64,000 bases of DNA from positions 124,001-188,000 of the forward strand of contig JAIQZO010000067.1 of assembly GCA_021777055.1 (NCBI GenBank), written 5' to 3'. The translations under genes were made by a program, and so were the position numbers. Positions 46,427 through 55,454 of this stretch are shown here, in pieces. Each line of letters begins with the position of its first letter. Positions within the stretch are counted from its first letter, which is position 1. The notes under the pieces were generated by a model, which worked only from the letters and a program-made list of their open reading frames with translations, did no database searches and was not told the origin of the DNA. This stretch comes from Candidatus Anammoxibacter sp. (lineage in GTDB: Bacteria; Planctomycetota; Brocadiia; Brocadiales; Anammoxibacteraceae).

Positions 46427-46945
46427 ATGATCATAAATAGGATATTGTCATTTGCCATTACATTGTTGGTGTTCTTACATGTTTGTAGCTATTCGATATA
46501 TGCAAACGCAGAAGGTTACAATTTTTCCTTTTTTAAAAAACTTCTAGGTGATGGCCGGCCTTACCGTTTAATGGGAGGAAAGGACTTTACGCTGGAGTGT
46601 AAAAAAAGTATTGTTAAAAGAGTGAACGATTTTAACGTTATGTATATAGAAGAAAAAGAGGCCATAGGTTGTAAGTTAGTTGTTGAAAAAGAAATAATAG
46701 ATAAGGCAAAAGGACCGGTTACGATTGCATCAGAGTTAAAACATGGTGAAAAGGTTTCTGTCTGTGTAACTCCTGGTAGCGGTATGACTAACGATGCAGG
46801 GGTGTTTCCCGTTAAGATAACCGGAACTGAAAAAGGTGTAGACTGGATTGGGTGGGCTATTGTGGATAAAAAAGGAGAAATTGATTTTAGTAAAAAAGCT
46901 TATGATTCCGGGAAGGCTTGGGGTGTATATATATTTGTAAGGTAA
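46427..46945 (+). CDS. Exported protein with the C-terminal domain shared with the NHL-propeller protein
   Basis: 172 residues; signal peptide to about residue 28 (YANAEG). The last ~120 residues align without gaps of note to the end of the NHL protein at 5103-6845: DFTLEC and GCKL cysteines, SGMTNDAGVFPVKI, KGVDWIGWAIVDKKG and DFSKKAYDSGKAWGVYIFVR. This looks like an Ig-like domain with one disulfide and a fixed C-terminal end, found here alone. It is likely cotranscribed with the small exported protein upstream. Function unknown. Confidence 0.78.
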   Translation: MIINRILSFAITLLVFLHVCSYSIYANAEGYNFSFFKKLLGDGRPYRLMGGKDFTLECKKSIVKRVNDFNVMYIEEKEAIGCKLVVEKEIIDKAKGPVTIASELKHGEKVSVCVTPGSGMTNDAGVFPVKITGTEKGVDWIGWAIVDKKGEIDFSKKAYDSGKAWGVYIFVR

Positions 46946-47095
46946 ATACAGTAGATTTTTGCTCAAATATTTGTCTAAAATTAGTCAGTTCTAGGTTTTA
47001 TTCTACATGTATTAATTGCCTCTATTACTCTTTTCTAAAGGTTTAGAATTTGTTGTTGCTTTGCCATTTGCTTTTGGTGAATCTATAATTCTCAC

Positions 47096-47190
47096 TTTCT
47101 GAATCCTGCTCTCTGTTGTTCTGATTTCTGTATCCATAAAAACCACAAAATTATAAGAAAAGAAGTTTTATATAGTAATGCTATAATAAT
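47096..47190. repeat. Dispersed ~95-bp repeat, copy 1
   Basis: CTGAATCCTG...TGTATCCATAAAAACC...AGAAGTTTTATATAGTAATGCTATAAT is shared at roughly 70% identity with 55248-55347. Each copy lies upstream of a gene, here the GT39 gene at 47195. Confidence 0.6.
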
Positions 47191-47194
47191 TAGA

Positions 47195-48946
47195 ATGAGA
47201 CTGTTAAAAGAAAAATATATTTGGGCTTTAATTCTACTTTCAACTGTAGTACGTATCTATGCATGGTACTTTACCCCTGTTGTAGGAAGGGATGCGTTTG
47301 ATTTCGTAAGTATTGCGAGACGTTTTGCTGAAGGTGATTTTATAACCGGTCTGCAGCATCCATTTCATCCTCTTTATTCTTTGCTGATATCATTTGTGTC
47401 TCAATGTGGTTTTGAACTTATCCTTGCTGGACGTATTGTGTCTCTGGTTTTAAGCATTCTAACTGTAGTAGTGCTGTATGTTGTTGGTGAGAAGATGTTT
47501 AATAAGACTATTGCACTTATTGCAGCATTTATATTGGCGATACATCCTTATGCCGTCCGTCTTGCAGTTGATGTAATGTCTGAATCTACATACTTTTTCT
47601 TCTACGTTACTGGATTCGGTTTGGGATATATAGCGATAAAGACAAAGAGACCGTATATCTTCTTTTTAACTGGTCTGTTTAGTGCTTTTGCATATCTTAC
47701 AAGACCTGAAGGGGTAAGTATACTACTTATAACAGGCCTTTGGCCTTTTGTTCAGTTTGTAAAGAGTGTTCCGGTATTAAAAAATTTTGGTAACAGATTA
47801 CCACCTTATGTTGAAAAAAGAGCAATTCTCGCTAGTTCTATAAAGTCTATCTCCCTCTTGTTAGTGGGTTTTTTTCTCCTTGCCGCTCCATATATTTTTT
47901 GTATAAAGGGTGAGACCGGTGGCTGGACACTTACGAAGAAGAAGAGGCTGTCTCAGATTACAGGGGTGGAACTCCTGTTGGATGTGGAGGAGAAATCTGG
48001 TTCTGGTATTGAGCAAAATAAAGATGATGGCGCTTTGTCATCAACAGATGCGTATATTGCTTGGTTAAGCGGGCAGGAAAATCTGGATATGCAATCCCTG
48101 AATGCGGACTTTGATATTGCAAATGCGCTGAAATATGTTCCTGAAAAGAGCTATTCAAAGACTCTTTATAACGTTGTATGGCAGTATATAGATTCTCTTC
48201 ATTATCCTCTGCTGCTTTTTCTTATTATAGGGATTGTATGTTTGTTTAGAAAGCCAGGTGGCGATTTTCTCAATATTTATATACTTGTATATATTGCAAT
48301 ATTTTTGTTTGTTTTATTCTTTTTACGAAAATCGAACGGTTATGCTAGTTACAGACATTTAATGAATATTGTATTGGTTACTCTGTTTTGGGTCGCAATT
48401 GGACTTAATCGTTCGTATTTTTGGGTGGTTGAGAGGGGACTTGCTCGTAAACGTGCTGTAACAGTGGATGGTTCTAACTGGTGGAAGTGTGGTCAACAGA
48501 CAATGGATATAAGATCCAGGGGATTTATTGTTCTTCTTTGTATTCTTTCTCTGCTTATATTACCAAAGACTTTGAAACCGCACAGGACAAGTAAGATAGT
48601 TAGGAAAGAAGCGGGACTATGGCTGAAAGATTATGACCCTGGGAATAAAATTGTTCTTACTGATAAGCTTGTGGTCGCTCTTTATGCAGATGCTAGTGGT
48701 ATAGAGCTCCCCATCAATATAATAGGATACGATAAGATATTGAAATTCGCCTGGGCATTTAATGCCGACTATGTTGTGTTTACAGATTCTATAGAAAATA
48801 CCAACCCCGGTTTCTTTTCTGCTGTTATAAAGAGTGATTTAAAGAAGTTAACGGAACTAAACAATAACGATAGGAAAGTTGTTGTTTATGAGGTTGTAAA
48901 AAATGTTAATGATCGCATCCTGGATGAGTGGGGTGATAGTGAATAG
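47195..48946 (+). CDS. GT39-type (ArnT/PMT-like) membrane glycosyltransferase
   Basis: 583 residues with about ten membrane helices. The first periplasmic loop holds GRDAFDFVSIARRFAEGDF, corresponding to the acidic catalytic loop of GT-C enzymes, and HPFHPLYSLLIS follows. Such enzymes use polyprenyl-phosphate sugars on the outer face of the membrane to glycosylate lipids or proteins. A long cytoplasmic or periplasmic C-terminal segment (from ~460) lacks helices. It lies 30 bases before the sugar-phosphate transferase gene, probably in one operon. A second GT39 is at 59079. Confidence 0.85.
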   Translation: MRLLKEKYIWALILLSTVVRIYAWYFTPVVGRDAFDFVSIARRFAEGDFITGLQHPFHPLYSLLISFVSQCGFELILAGRIVSLVLSILTVVVLYVVGEKMFNKTIALIAAFILAIHPYAVRLAVDVMSESTYFFFYVTGFGLGYIAIKTKRPYIFFLTGLFSAFAYLTRPEGVSILLITGLWPFVQFVKSVPVLKNFGNRLPPYVEKRAILASSIKSISLLLVGFFLLAAPYIFCIKGETGGWTLTKKKRLSQITGVELLLDVEEKSGSGIEQNKDDGALSSTDAYIAWLSGQENLDMQSLNADFDIANALKYVPEKSYSKTLYNVVWQYIDSLHYPLLLFLIIGIVCLFRKPGGDFLNIYILVYIAIFLFVLFFLRKSNGYASYRHLMNIVLVTLFWVAIGLNRSYFWVVERGLARKRAVTVDGSNWWKCGQQTMDIRSRGFIVLLCILSLLILPKTLKPHRTSKIVRKEAGLWLKDYDPGNKIVLTDKLVVALYADASGIELPINIIGYDKILKFAWAFNADYVVFTDSIENTNPGFFSAVIKSDLKKLTELNNNDRKVVVYEVVKNVNDRILDEWGDSE

Positions 48947-48975
48947 TTGTGGAAATGGAGATTCGAGATAAATAA

Positions 48976-50379
48976 ATGCTAAGAAAACATAGAGAATTTT
49001 ACGCAAATCTACTGTTTATGCAGGATGTGATTATTATTTCTGCCTCGTGGATTTTGTCTTATTATTTGAGATTAAAAGAGAGTATTGTTCCGCTTTATGA
49101 ATACCCTCCAGAGTTAAAGTATTATTTGGTGCTTCTGGTATTTATAGTACTATTGTGGCGTATCATTTTTAAATATTTTAGATTATACAGCCCTAAAGGA
49201 CGTTACTCTCTCATAAATGAGATCGCTGGCGTTGTAAAAGCATCAACGGTTTCCATCATCCTTTTGACTACGCTTACCTATTTTTTCAGACATTACGAAT
49301 ATTCCCGTGTGGTGTTTATCTATTTTTGGTTTATAAGTATTGTCTCTCTCTCTCTTTCCAGAATAATTACAAGAAAGGTAAGATCATATTATCTAAACAA
49401 GGAAGGTAATCAACGCAATGTGCTTATTGTGGGGGCTGAAGCTCTGGGAAAAGATGTTTTAAAACGCATAAAGAGGCATCCTGATCTCGGGTTAAAAGTT
49501 GTGGGTTTTCTTGCAAGTGATAAAGAGAATGTTAATTCGCGTATTTACGGATCAACGATTATTGGTACATATGATGAGATTGAACGTGTGGTAAATACCT
49601 ATGAGGTGGAGCTTGTAATCATTGCGCTGCAGTTAGAAGAACTGTCAAAGGTTAAGTGCATATTGAAGATGATAGAGTGCGAAACTGTTGATATAAAAAT
49701 TGTGCCGGACTTTTCACAGTTTATTACTTTAAGGGGAGAAACAGAAGAATTTGACGGCCTTACGCTTGTAAATGTACAATCTTCACCACTTTATGGCTGG
49801 AACATAGTAAAAAAAAGAATTTTTGATGTTGTGGTAACTTTTGCATCCTTAATCGTCTCGTTTCCATTACTTGTAATTATTGCCCTTGCGGTAAAGACAA
49901 CATCACGCGGCCCGTTGATATATAAGCAGGAGAGGATGGGTATGGATGGAAGGGTATTTGGTATGTACAAGTTTCGCTCAATGAAGGTTGATTCAGAGGC
50001 CGAAACAGGGCCTGTCTGGGCGGTGAAGGATGATCCCCGAAGGACATGGCTTGGTAAGATTTTGCGAAATACGAGTATGGATGAACTTCCTCAGCTTGTA
50101 AATGTCATAAAGGGAGAGATGAGTCTTGTGGGGCCACGGCCGGAAAGGACTATATTTATAGAAGATTTTAAGGGAAGACTACCAAAGTATATGTTGCGAC
50201 ATAAAGTAAAAGCAGGTATGACTGGGTGGGCGCAGGTTAATGGATGGAGAGGTGATACCTCTATAGAAAAACGTATAGAGTATGATTTGCATTATATCGA
50301 GAATTGGTCCGTCGGACTTGATATTAAAATAGTCTTGCTAACAGTATGGAAAGGTTTTATAAACAATAATGCTTATTAA
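48976..50379 (+). CDS. Polyprenyl glycosylphosphotransferase (initiates lipid-linked glycan synthesis)
   Basis: 467 residues. Four to five N-terminal membrane helices, a CoA-binding-like Rossmann segment (VLIVGAEALGKDVLKRI, near 150), a re-entrant helix (KKRIFDVVVTFASLIVSFPL) and the full bacterial sugar-transferase domain with KQERMGMDGRVFGMYKFRSM, LRNTSMDELPQLVNV and VGPRPER. The enzyme moves a sugar phosphate from a UDP-sugar to undecaprenyl phosphate, the first step of exopolysaccharide or O-antigen assembly. It is followed by the fur gene, which has its own promoter. Confidence 0.93.
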   Translation: MLRKHREFYANLLFMQDVIIISASWILSYYLRLKESIVPLYEYPPELKYYLVLLVFIVLLWRIIFKYFRLYSPKGRYSLINEIAGVVKASTVSIILLTTLTYFFRHYEYSRVVFIYFWFISIVSLSLSRIITRKVRSYYLNKEGNQRNVLIVGAEALGKDVLKRIKRHPDLGLKVVGFLASDKENVNSRIYGSTIIGTYDEIERVVNTYEVELVIIALQLEELSKVKCILKMIECETVDIKIVPDFSQFITLRGETEEFDGLTLVNVQSSPLYGWNIVKKRIFDVVVTFASLIVSFPLLVIIALAVKTTSRGPLIYKQERMGMDGRVFGMYKFRSMKVDSEAETGPVWAVKDDPRRTWLGKILRNTSMDELPQLVNVIKGEMSLVGPRPERTIFIEDFKGRLPKYMLRHKVKAGMTGWAQVNGWRGDTSIEKRIEYDLHYIENWSVGLDIKIVLLTVWKGFINNNAY

Positions 50380-50419
50380 TTTATACACTGGAAGTCTATA
50401 GTTTATTTTTTTTATAAGC

Positions 50420-50482
50420 TTGACGAATGGAAAAAAAGGGTTTATTATTGGTTAACGATAATTATTACTAATAGATAGTAAT
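50420..50482 (+). promoter_or_regulatory. Promoter and candidate Fur-family operator
   Basis: TTGACG (50420-50425), 17-base spacer and TATTAT (50443-50448) make a good sigma-70 promoter. Fifteen bases downstream a perfect inverted repeat ATTACTA-N5-TAGTAAT spans 50464-50482, a 19-base site of Fur-family size overlapping the expected transcription start. Autoregulation by the next gene is likely. Confidence 0.65.
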
Positions 50483-50514
50483 TGCTTTTAGCGAACTATT
50501 ATTTTGAGGGAAAA

Positions 50515-50961
50515 ATGGATTCTTCTGGTTTAAAAGATATCAATGCTAAAGTTGAGTACTTAAAGAAAAATAAAAGGCGAATCACTCCACAGCTTCTGGA
50601 GGTGCTGCGAATTATAAGCCGGAATGGCGGGCACTTTACTGCATCTGATATTTACAATGAAATAAAAAAGACATTCCCTTCAATTTCATTAAATACCGTT
50701 TATTGCATTTTAAAGAAACTCAATACTGTGGGAGATGTACAGGAAGTTGTAACGCTGGGGAAAGAGACTAATTATTGTCCGAACGGAAAACAGCATCACC
50801 ATGTTATATGCACTAAATGCAAAAAAATTGAAGATGTTGAATTGAAATTGTTTGATATAAATGCTGTTAAGAAACAGATGGAGACAGACTACGAAATAGA
50901 GAATTACTCTGTTATGTTTAATGGCTTTTGTAAGGTATGTAGGGTAAAAGGTGCGTCTTGA
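50515..50961 (+). CDS. Fur-family metal/peroxide-responsive repressor
   Basis: 148 residues from ATG 50515 (GAGGG upstream; an upstream TTG at 50482 would lie inside the operator). The winged-helix N-terminus (RRITPQLLEVLRII, TASDIYNEIKKTFPSISLNTVYCILKKL) is followed by QHHHVICTKCKKIEDVE and a C-terminal CKVC, giving the two CxxC pairs of the structural zinc site and the histidine cluster of the regulatory site. It could be Fur, PerR or Zur-like. The downstream genes (ferritin-like proteins, Fe-S scaffold, flavodiiron) favour an iron or peroxide sensor. Confidence 0.9.
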   Translation: MDSSGLKDINAKVEYLKKNKRRITPQLLEVLRIISRNGGHFTASDIYNEIKKTFPSISLNTVYCILKKLNTVGDVQEVVTLGKETNYCPNGKQHHHVICTKCKKIEDVELKLFDINAVKKQMETDYEIENYSVMFNGFCKVCRVKGAS

Positions 50962-50983
50962 TAATGGAGAAAAGGGGATTTAT

Positions 50984-51481
50984 ATGAAATTTGAGATTGT
51001 CGGTGATGAGATAAAGATATATGATTTCAATGCGCTGCAGGCATATAAGATTGGACGTCATTTGGAGGCTGAAGGTATTGAGTTTTACAAAAACTTGTTA
51101 ACTCGTGGTGATATTGCCAGCAGTGCGGTTAAGGATGGCATCAAAATGTTAATAGATGAAGAGGTTAAACATCTGAAGGTTTTGGATGAAAAGATCGATG
51201 AGATCTCAGCGCAAGAAGATGATGGGTTTGAAGAGGAGGATTTTGAAGATATTATAAATACGGAAATATTTTCAAACTTTAAAGACATAAAGAATAATAA
51301 GGATATTTTTGATAATGTACAGAAAACTGTTGAATTTGGAATGTTTATAGAGAAACGATCAATTATGTTTTATGAGGCATTACTTAAGCATACTGAAAAT
51401 GAGAGTGGAAGGGATGCTATTAACAAGATGATTTCTCAGGAGCGTGACCATCTTAATAGACTTGATATGATTCCGAGGTAG
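50984..51481 (+). CDS. Rubrerythrin/ferritin-like diiron protein
   Basis: 165 residues from ATG 50984, 7 nt after AAGGGG; a GTG at 50951 overlapping fur is a weaker option. Two helix pairs carry the diiron ligand pattern: EAEGIEFYKNLL with EEVKHLKVL, and EKRSIMFYEALL with QERDHLNRL. The rubredoxin domain of classical rubrerythrin is absent. Such proteins reduce peroxide or store iron. Its proximity to fur suggests it belongs to the repressor's regulon. Confidence 0.86.
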   Translation: MKFEIVGDEIKIYDFNALQAYKIGRHLEAEGIEFYKNLLTRGDIASSAVKDGIKMLIDEEVKHLKVLDEKIDEISAQEDDGFEEEDFEDIINTEIFSNFKDIKNNKDIFDNVQKTVEFGMFIEKRSIMFYEALLKHTENESGRDAINKMISQERDHLNRLDMIPR

Positions 51482-51572
51482 GTGATAAATTTAAGAGATG
51501 GCGAATTGCTCATTTTAAGATAAATAGTTCATTAGGGCGTTGCCCTTAACCATGAAATAATAGGAGTTGGAC

Positions 51573-51965
51573 ATGGAAGATAGTACACCAAAAGGCCCTT
51601 ATAGCGATAGCGTAATGGACCATTTTTCAAATCCGCGAAACATGGGTGAGATGGAAGATGCTGACACCATTGGTGAGGTCGGCAACCCTAAGTGCGGAGA
51701 TGTAATGAAGCTCTATTTAAAGATCAAGGAGAATGTCATCGTTGATGCAAAATTTAAGACATTTGGATGTGGAGCGGCTATTGCAACTAGTAGCATGGCG
51801 ACAGAAATGATAAAGGGTAAAACAATAGATGAAGCCAGAGAAGTAAGTAATGATGCGGTGGCGAATGCACTTGGCGGATTACCTCCGGCAAAGATGCATT
51901 GTTCTGTTCTTGCAAAAGAGGGAATAGATGCGGCTATCGATGAATATTTGAAAAAGTCTAACTAA
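51573..51965 (+). CDS. IscU/NifU-type Fe-S cluster scaffold
   Basis: 131 residues from ATG 51573 (AGGAG upstream). The DHFSNPRNMGEM start, GNPKCGDVMKLYL, FKTFGCGAAIATSS and AKMHCSVLA contain the three cluster-assembly cysteines and the aspartate in CGD. It assembles Fe-S clusters from sulfide supplied by a cysteine desulfurase; no desulfurase gene is in the window. The stop is directly followed by the next start. Confidence 0.93.
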   Translation: MEDSTPKGPYSDSVMDHFSNPRNMGEMEDADTIGEVGNPKCGDVMKLYLKIKENVIVDAKFKTFGCGAAIATSSMATEMIKGKTIDEAREVSNDAVANALGGLPPAKMHCSVLAKEGIDAAIDEYLKKSN

Positions 51966-53354
51966 ATGGTAGGCAAAATGTCTGATTATTTGATCATTGG
52001 CAATGGTGTGGCGGGTAAAAAAGCGGCAGAAACAATTCGTGGCTTGGATAAATCTGGAAGTATAACTGTTGTTTCAAGTGAAAATCATGATTTTTATTAT
52101 AGACCACAACTTCCAAGTTTTGTTGCAGGTAAAGTTGAGAAGGAACGCCTGTTTGATAATCAAGGAAGGTTTTATGAGGAAAATAATATAGACTTGCTTT
52201 TGGGTACTAAGGCGGTAAACGTGCTTCCTTTTAAAAACCGCGTGGTATTTGATAATGGTAGCAGTCTTGAGTATGGAAAATTGCTTTTATCCCCTGGCGG
52301 TAGATTAAAACAGAGGGTTTATCCGGGTGGAGAGGGCACTTCTGGTGTTGTTGGTATGAAAACACTTGATGATGCAGCATTTATAAAAGGTAAAATTGAC
52401 AGATTAAAGCATGCCCTAGTTATAGGCGAAAGCTTTCTTGCTACATATCTTGTTGAAGCACTAAATGAAGGAGGGGTTTCCGTGACGTATATTTTACGTA
52501 ATGAAAATCTCTTTCCGAATCTTCTCGATGTAGATGCTTCCGCGATTCTGGAAAGGCGGCTGCAACTAAAGGGTGTAAATGTCCTAAAGGATGAAGACAT
52601 AAGAGAGATATGTGTTAGTGACGGTTCTGTAAATGGTGTAAAAACGATTAATGACAACTTTATTGAATGTCAGTTGGTGGGGATTGCGGATGGGCTTAAA
52701 CCAGATATAGAGTTTGTAAGAAATGCAGAAATTGCAACTGGAGAAGGTATATTTGTGGATAAACAAATGCGTACTAACGTACCAGATATTTTCGCGGCGG
52801 GAGATGCGGCAATGCGTATTAGCTCAGGGAATAATGAGATGCCGCAAATTAATATACGATGGCTTAAAGCTTGGAAACAGGGCATTGTTGCCGGGAAAAA
52901 CATGGTAGGTAATAATGCGTCTTATGACGATCTGGAATGTTTTGCTTCAACGCGGATCTATGATGTTAATCTGGTTTCGTTAGGGATTTCTAATCCGTGT
53001 GGAGGGAAATACAAAATAATGACAGGCAAACATGCACAGATTGGGAAAGACATTTATAAAAAGATTGTATTGGATAATGGAAAGATCGTAGGTGCCCTAT
53101 TGGTTGGTGATGTGGCGGAGGCCTCTATACTAATGGATGCAATTGCAAAAGAGAAGATGATTACGGACATTGATGAAGGGTTTGTAAATCAGATGTTTGG
53201 AGCTGGCATTCAATTGAAACCAAATAGTTGTGTTGTATGTCCAGTTTGTAAACTTGATATATTATCGGACTCACTATTGAAAGAAGGGAGTCTGATTGGC
53301 TGTCCTGCTTGTGGAATTGACATAAATTTGAAAGAAAACATGGTGCAATTATAA
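51966..53354 (+). CDS. FAD/NAD(P)-dependent oxidoreductase (rubredoxin-reductase/NirB-like) with C-terminal zinc ribbon
   Basis: 462 residues. The N-terminal dinucleotide fold YLIIGNGVAGKKAAETI and FYYRPQLP, plus the FAD aspartate motif IFAAGDAAM, match the pyridine nucleotide-disulfide reductase class used for rubredoxin or nitrite reductase electron supply. The end carries two CxxC pairs (CPVCKLDIL, CPACGIDI) forming a small zinc-ribbon- or rubredoxin-like module. Coupled directly to the IscU gene. It may feed electrons to the neighbouring ferritin-like or flavodiiron proteins; inference. Confidence 0.85.
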   Translation: MVGKMSDYLIIGNGVAGKKAAETIRGLDKSGSITVVSSENHDFYYRPQLPSFVAGKVEKERLFDNQGRFYEENNIDLLLGTKAVNVLPFKNRVVFDNGSSLEYGKLLLSPGGRLKQRVYPGGEGTSGVVGMKTLDDAAFIKGKIDRLKHALVIGESFLATYLVEALNEGGVSVTYILRNENLFPNLLDVDASAILERRLQLKGVNVLKDEDIREICVSDGSVNGVKTINDNFIECQLVGIADGLKPDIEFVRNAEIATGEGIFVDKQMRTNVPDIFAAGDAAMRISSGNNEMPQINIRWLKAWKQGIVAGKNMVGNNASYDDLECFASTRIYDVNLVSLGISNPCGGKYKIMTGKHAQIGKDIYKKIVLDNGKIVGALLVGDVAEASILMDAIAKEKMITDIDEGFVNQMFGAGIQLKPNSCVVCPVCKLDILSDSLLKEGSLIGCPACGIDINLKENMVQL

Positions 53355-53460
53355 TAATATATGTGCAGATTTTGTTTTTGAGTTTCAAAGTATAAATAAT
53401 AGCAGCATTTAAAGTGCGTGAATTGAAATATTGATAAATTCATCTTTCGGAGGTTAGATA

Positions 53461-53679
53461 TTGGTGGCAGACGAAAGCAAAAAGGTCTTATCAGAGGCAG
53501 CGCAAGCAGTTGTGATGGCAATTGGTAGGGAGCGAAATGCTGTTGAATTTTATAGTTATCTGGCTGAAACAGTTACGATATCCAAGGCCAGTGAGTTCTT
53601 TGAAAGGATGGCACAAAGAGAACTTGAGGATATGGAAGAACTGGAACTCTTTTTAGCAAAATTGAACAAGAAGAAGTAG
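53461..53679 (+). CDS. Short half-ferritin-like protein
   Basis: 72 residues, start TTG 53461 (or GTG 53464) after GGAGG. Two helices: AIGRERNAVEFYSYLA and FFERMAQRELEDMEELELFL, like one helix pair of rubrerythrin. Where the family has E-x-x-H, this has E-x-x-M, so a metal ligand is lost or replaced. It may dimerise to complete a four-helix bundle. It stands directly before the glcD-like gene. Confidence 0.72.
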   Translation: MVADESKKVLSEAAQAVVMAIGRERNAVEFYSYLAETVTISKASEFFERMAQRELEDMEELELFLAKLNKKK

Positions 53680-53690
53680 GAGATGGAAAA

Positions 53691-55115
53691 ATGAAATTAT
53701 TCAAAAAAAAGGTAAAAATACAATATAAAGTTGAGAATGTTGCCAAAGCAATAGATAGATTAAAGAGCGAGGTTGGAGACTCTCGGGTCTATAATAACAT
53801 AGAAGAACGGATCTGCTACGCCTTTGACGCAACAAAGCAGAGTTCTCTGCCTGATGTAATAGTAAAGCCGGAAACAACTGAACATGTTGCCGCTGCAGTT
53901 AAAATTGCCAATGAGCTTGAAATACCTATTTACGCCAGAGGTGCTGGTACAGGGTTGACAGGCGGTTGTGTTCCCATTAAAGGTGGCATGGTTATTGATA
54001 TAATGAAGATGAATAAGATTATAGAGATCAGCCCCCATGATTTGACCGCAGTAGTTGAGCCTTGTGTAATAACCAAGCATTTGCAGGATGAGGTAGGGAA
54101 ACACCGCCTCTTTTACCCCCCGGATCCATCAAGTGCGGATTCATCTACAATAGGGGGAAATGTCGCAGAGTGTGCTGGAGGGATTACCGGTGTGAAGTAT
54201 GGTGTTACCCGTAACTACATCCTGTCTCTTGAAGTTGTTTTGGCCGACGGAACAATAATGAAGTGTGGGCGTAGAACATTGAAAAGTGTAACAGGATATG
54301 ATTTGACCAGATTATTTGTGGGATCAGAAGGCACCCTGGGGATTTTTACGAAGATAGGGGTCAGGCTTATTCCTATGCCTAAGAAAATCTTGTCGGTTCA
54401 AGCTCAATTTACTAACGTTGACGATGCTTTGGCCACTGGTGACGATGTGATTAATAATAATGTTCTGCCCAGAACACTGGAAATGATGGACGAAATCAGT
54501 ATCAAGTCGGTTAGGGATTATGGTGGGCTTAAAATACCGGAAGAGGTAAAGGCCATTCTTATTATCGATGTTGACGGACAGGAGACTGCGGTTTTGGAAG
54601 AGTTAGATACAATAGAGGAGCTATGCCGTAAAAACAATGCTGTCCATCTCATCAGGGCGAACACAACGGAAGAGCGTGAGAAAGTCTGGGCAGTAAGGAG
54701 GTCCATATCTCCTGCCTTATACAAGATCGCCCCTTTAAAGATAAATGAGGATATTTGTGTGCCACGAAGCAAGATAAAAGTTATCCTTGATAAGGTGAAG
54801 AAATCCCTGGAAGGGACTTCAATCTTAATGGCGGCATTTGGTCATATTGGTGACGGAAATATACACCTGAACTATATGCATCACGAGGATGAGAAAGAAC
54901 TGGTCCATAAGCTGGTAACGGAAATATTTAAAGAAGTGGTTGCCGTTGGTGGAACCATCTCCGGAGAACATGGTATTGGAACAACCAAGCAGGAGTTTAT
55001 GAGAAGCGAGCTTACGCCTGAAGAGCTTACTGTTATGAGATCACTAAAGAATCTTTTTGATCCAAAGGGTCTTTTAAATCCAGGTAAAATGTTTCCAGTG
55101 GATGATGATGAATAG
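53691..55115 (+). CDS. glcD: Glycolate/lactate oxidase-type FAD subunit (GlcD-like)
   Basis: 474 residues. The FAD-binding region has RGAGTGLTGGCVPIKGG, PPDPSSADSSTIGGN and TGYDLTRLFVGSEGTLG; the C-terminal substrate domain has FGHIGDGNIHLNY and GGTISGEHGIG. These are complete GlcD/D-lactate dehydrogenase features. It oxidises a 2-hydroxy acid (glycolate or lactate) and passes electrons to the GlcF-like protein 340 bases downstream. It begins 12 bases after the half-ferritin gene. Confidence 0.92.
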   Translation: MKLFKKKVKIQYKVENVAKAIDRLKSEVGDSRVYNNIEERICYAFDATKQSSLPDVIVKPETTEHVAAAVKIANELEIPIYARGAGTGLTGGCVPIKGGMVIDIMKMNKIIEISPHDLTAVVEPCVITKHLQDEVGKHRLFYPPDPSSADSSTIGGNVAECAGGITGVKYGVTRNYILSLEVVLADGTIMKCGRRTLKSVTGYDLTRLFVGSEGTLGIFTKIGVRLIPMPKKILSVQAQFTNVDDALATGDDVINNNVLPRTLEMMDEISIKSVRDYGGLKIPEEVKAILIIDVDGQETAVLEELDTIEELCRKNNAVHLIRANTTEEREKVWAVRRSISPALYKIAPLKINEDICVPRSKIKVILDKVKKSLEGTSILMAAFGHIGDGNIHLNYMHHEDEKELVHKLVTEIFKEVVAVGGTISGEHGIGTTKQEFMRSELTPEELTVMRSLKNLFDPKGLLNPGKMFPVDDDE

Positions 55116-55454
55116 TATATCATAGCGCGGCAAAGCCGCAACCAAAATACAGAATACAGAATACAGAATTCAGGAGTCAGAATTCAGAATAAAGCATAGA
55201 TTTCTGATTGTTTTAGAATATAGTTATTAATTGTAAATTTGTATTCACTTCCTGAATCATGTTTTCTATTATTCCATATTCTATATTCCATAAAAACTAC
55301 AAAATCTTTTTAAAAAAGAAGTTTTTATAAAGTAATACTATAAATACCGATAGTTTAAGAAATTGACCAGCTTTGCGAAGATATTAATTGCGGTTTGTAA
55401 GACTGAGTTTGTCTAACATTTTAGGATTGTAAATTTTATACAGAAGATATAATC
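55116..55454. repeat. Intergenic repeats: tandem GAATACA/GAATTCA units and dispersed repeat copy 2
   Basis: 55148-55190 holds tandem ACAGAAT units and AATTCAGGAGTCAGAATTC. 55248-55347 matches the repeat at 47096-47190 (CCTGAATCATG...ATTCCATAAAAACTAC...AGAAGTTTTTATAAAGTAATACTATAA). No gene is seen between glcD and glcF. Confidence 0.6.
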
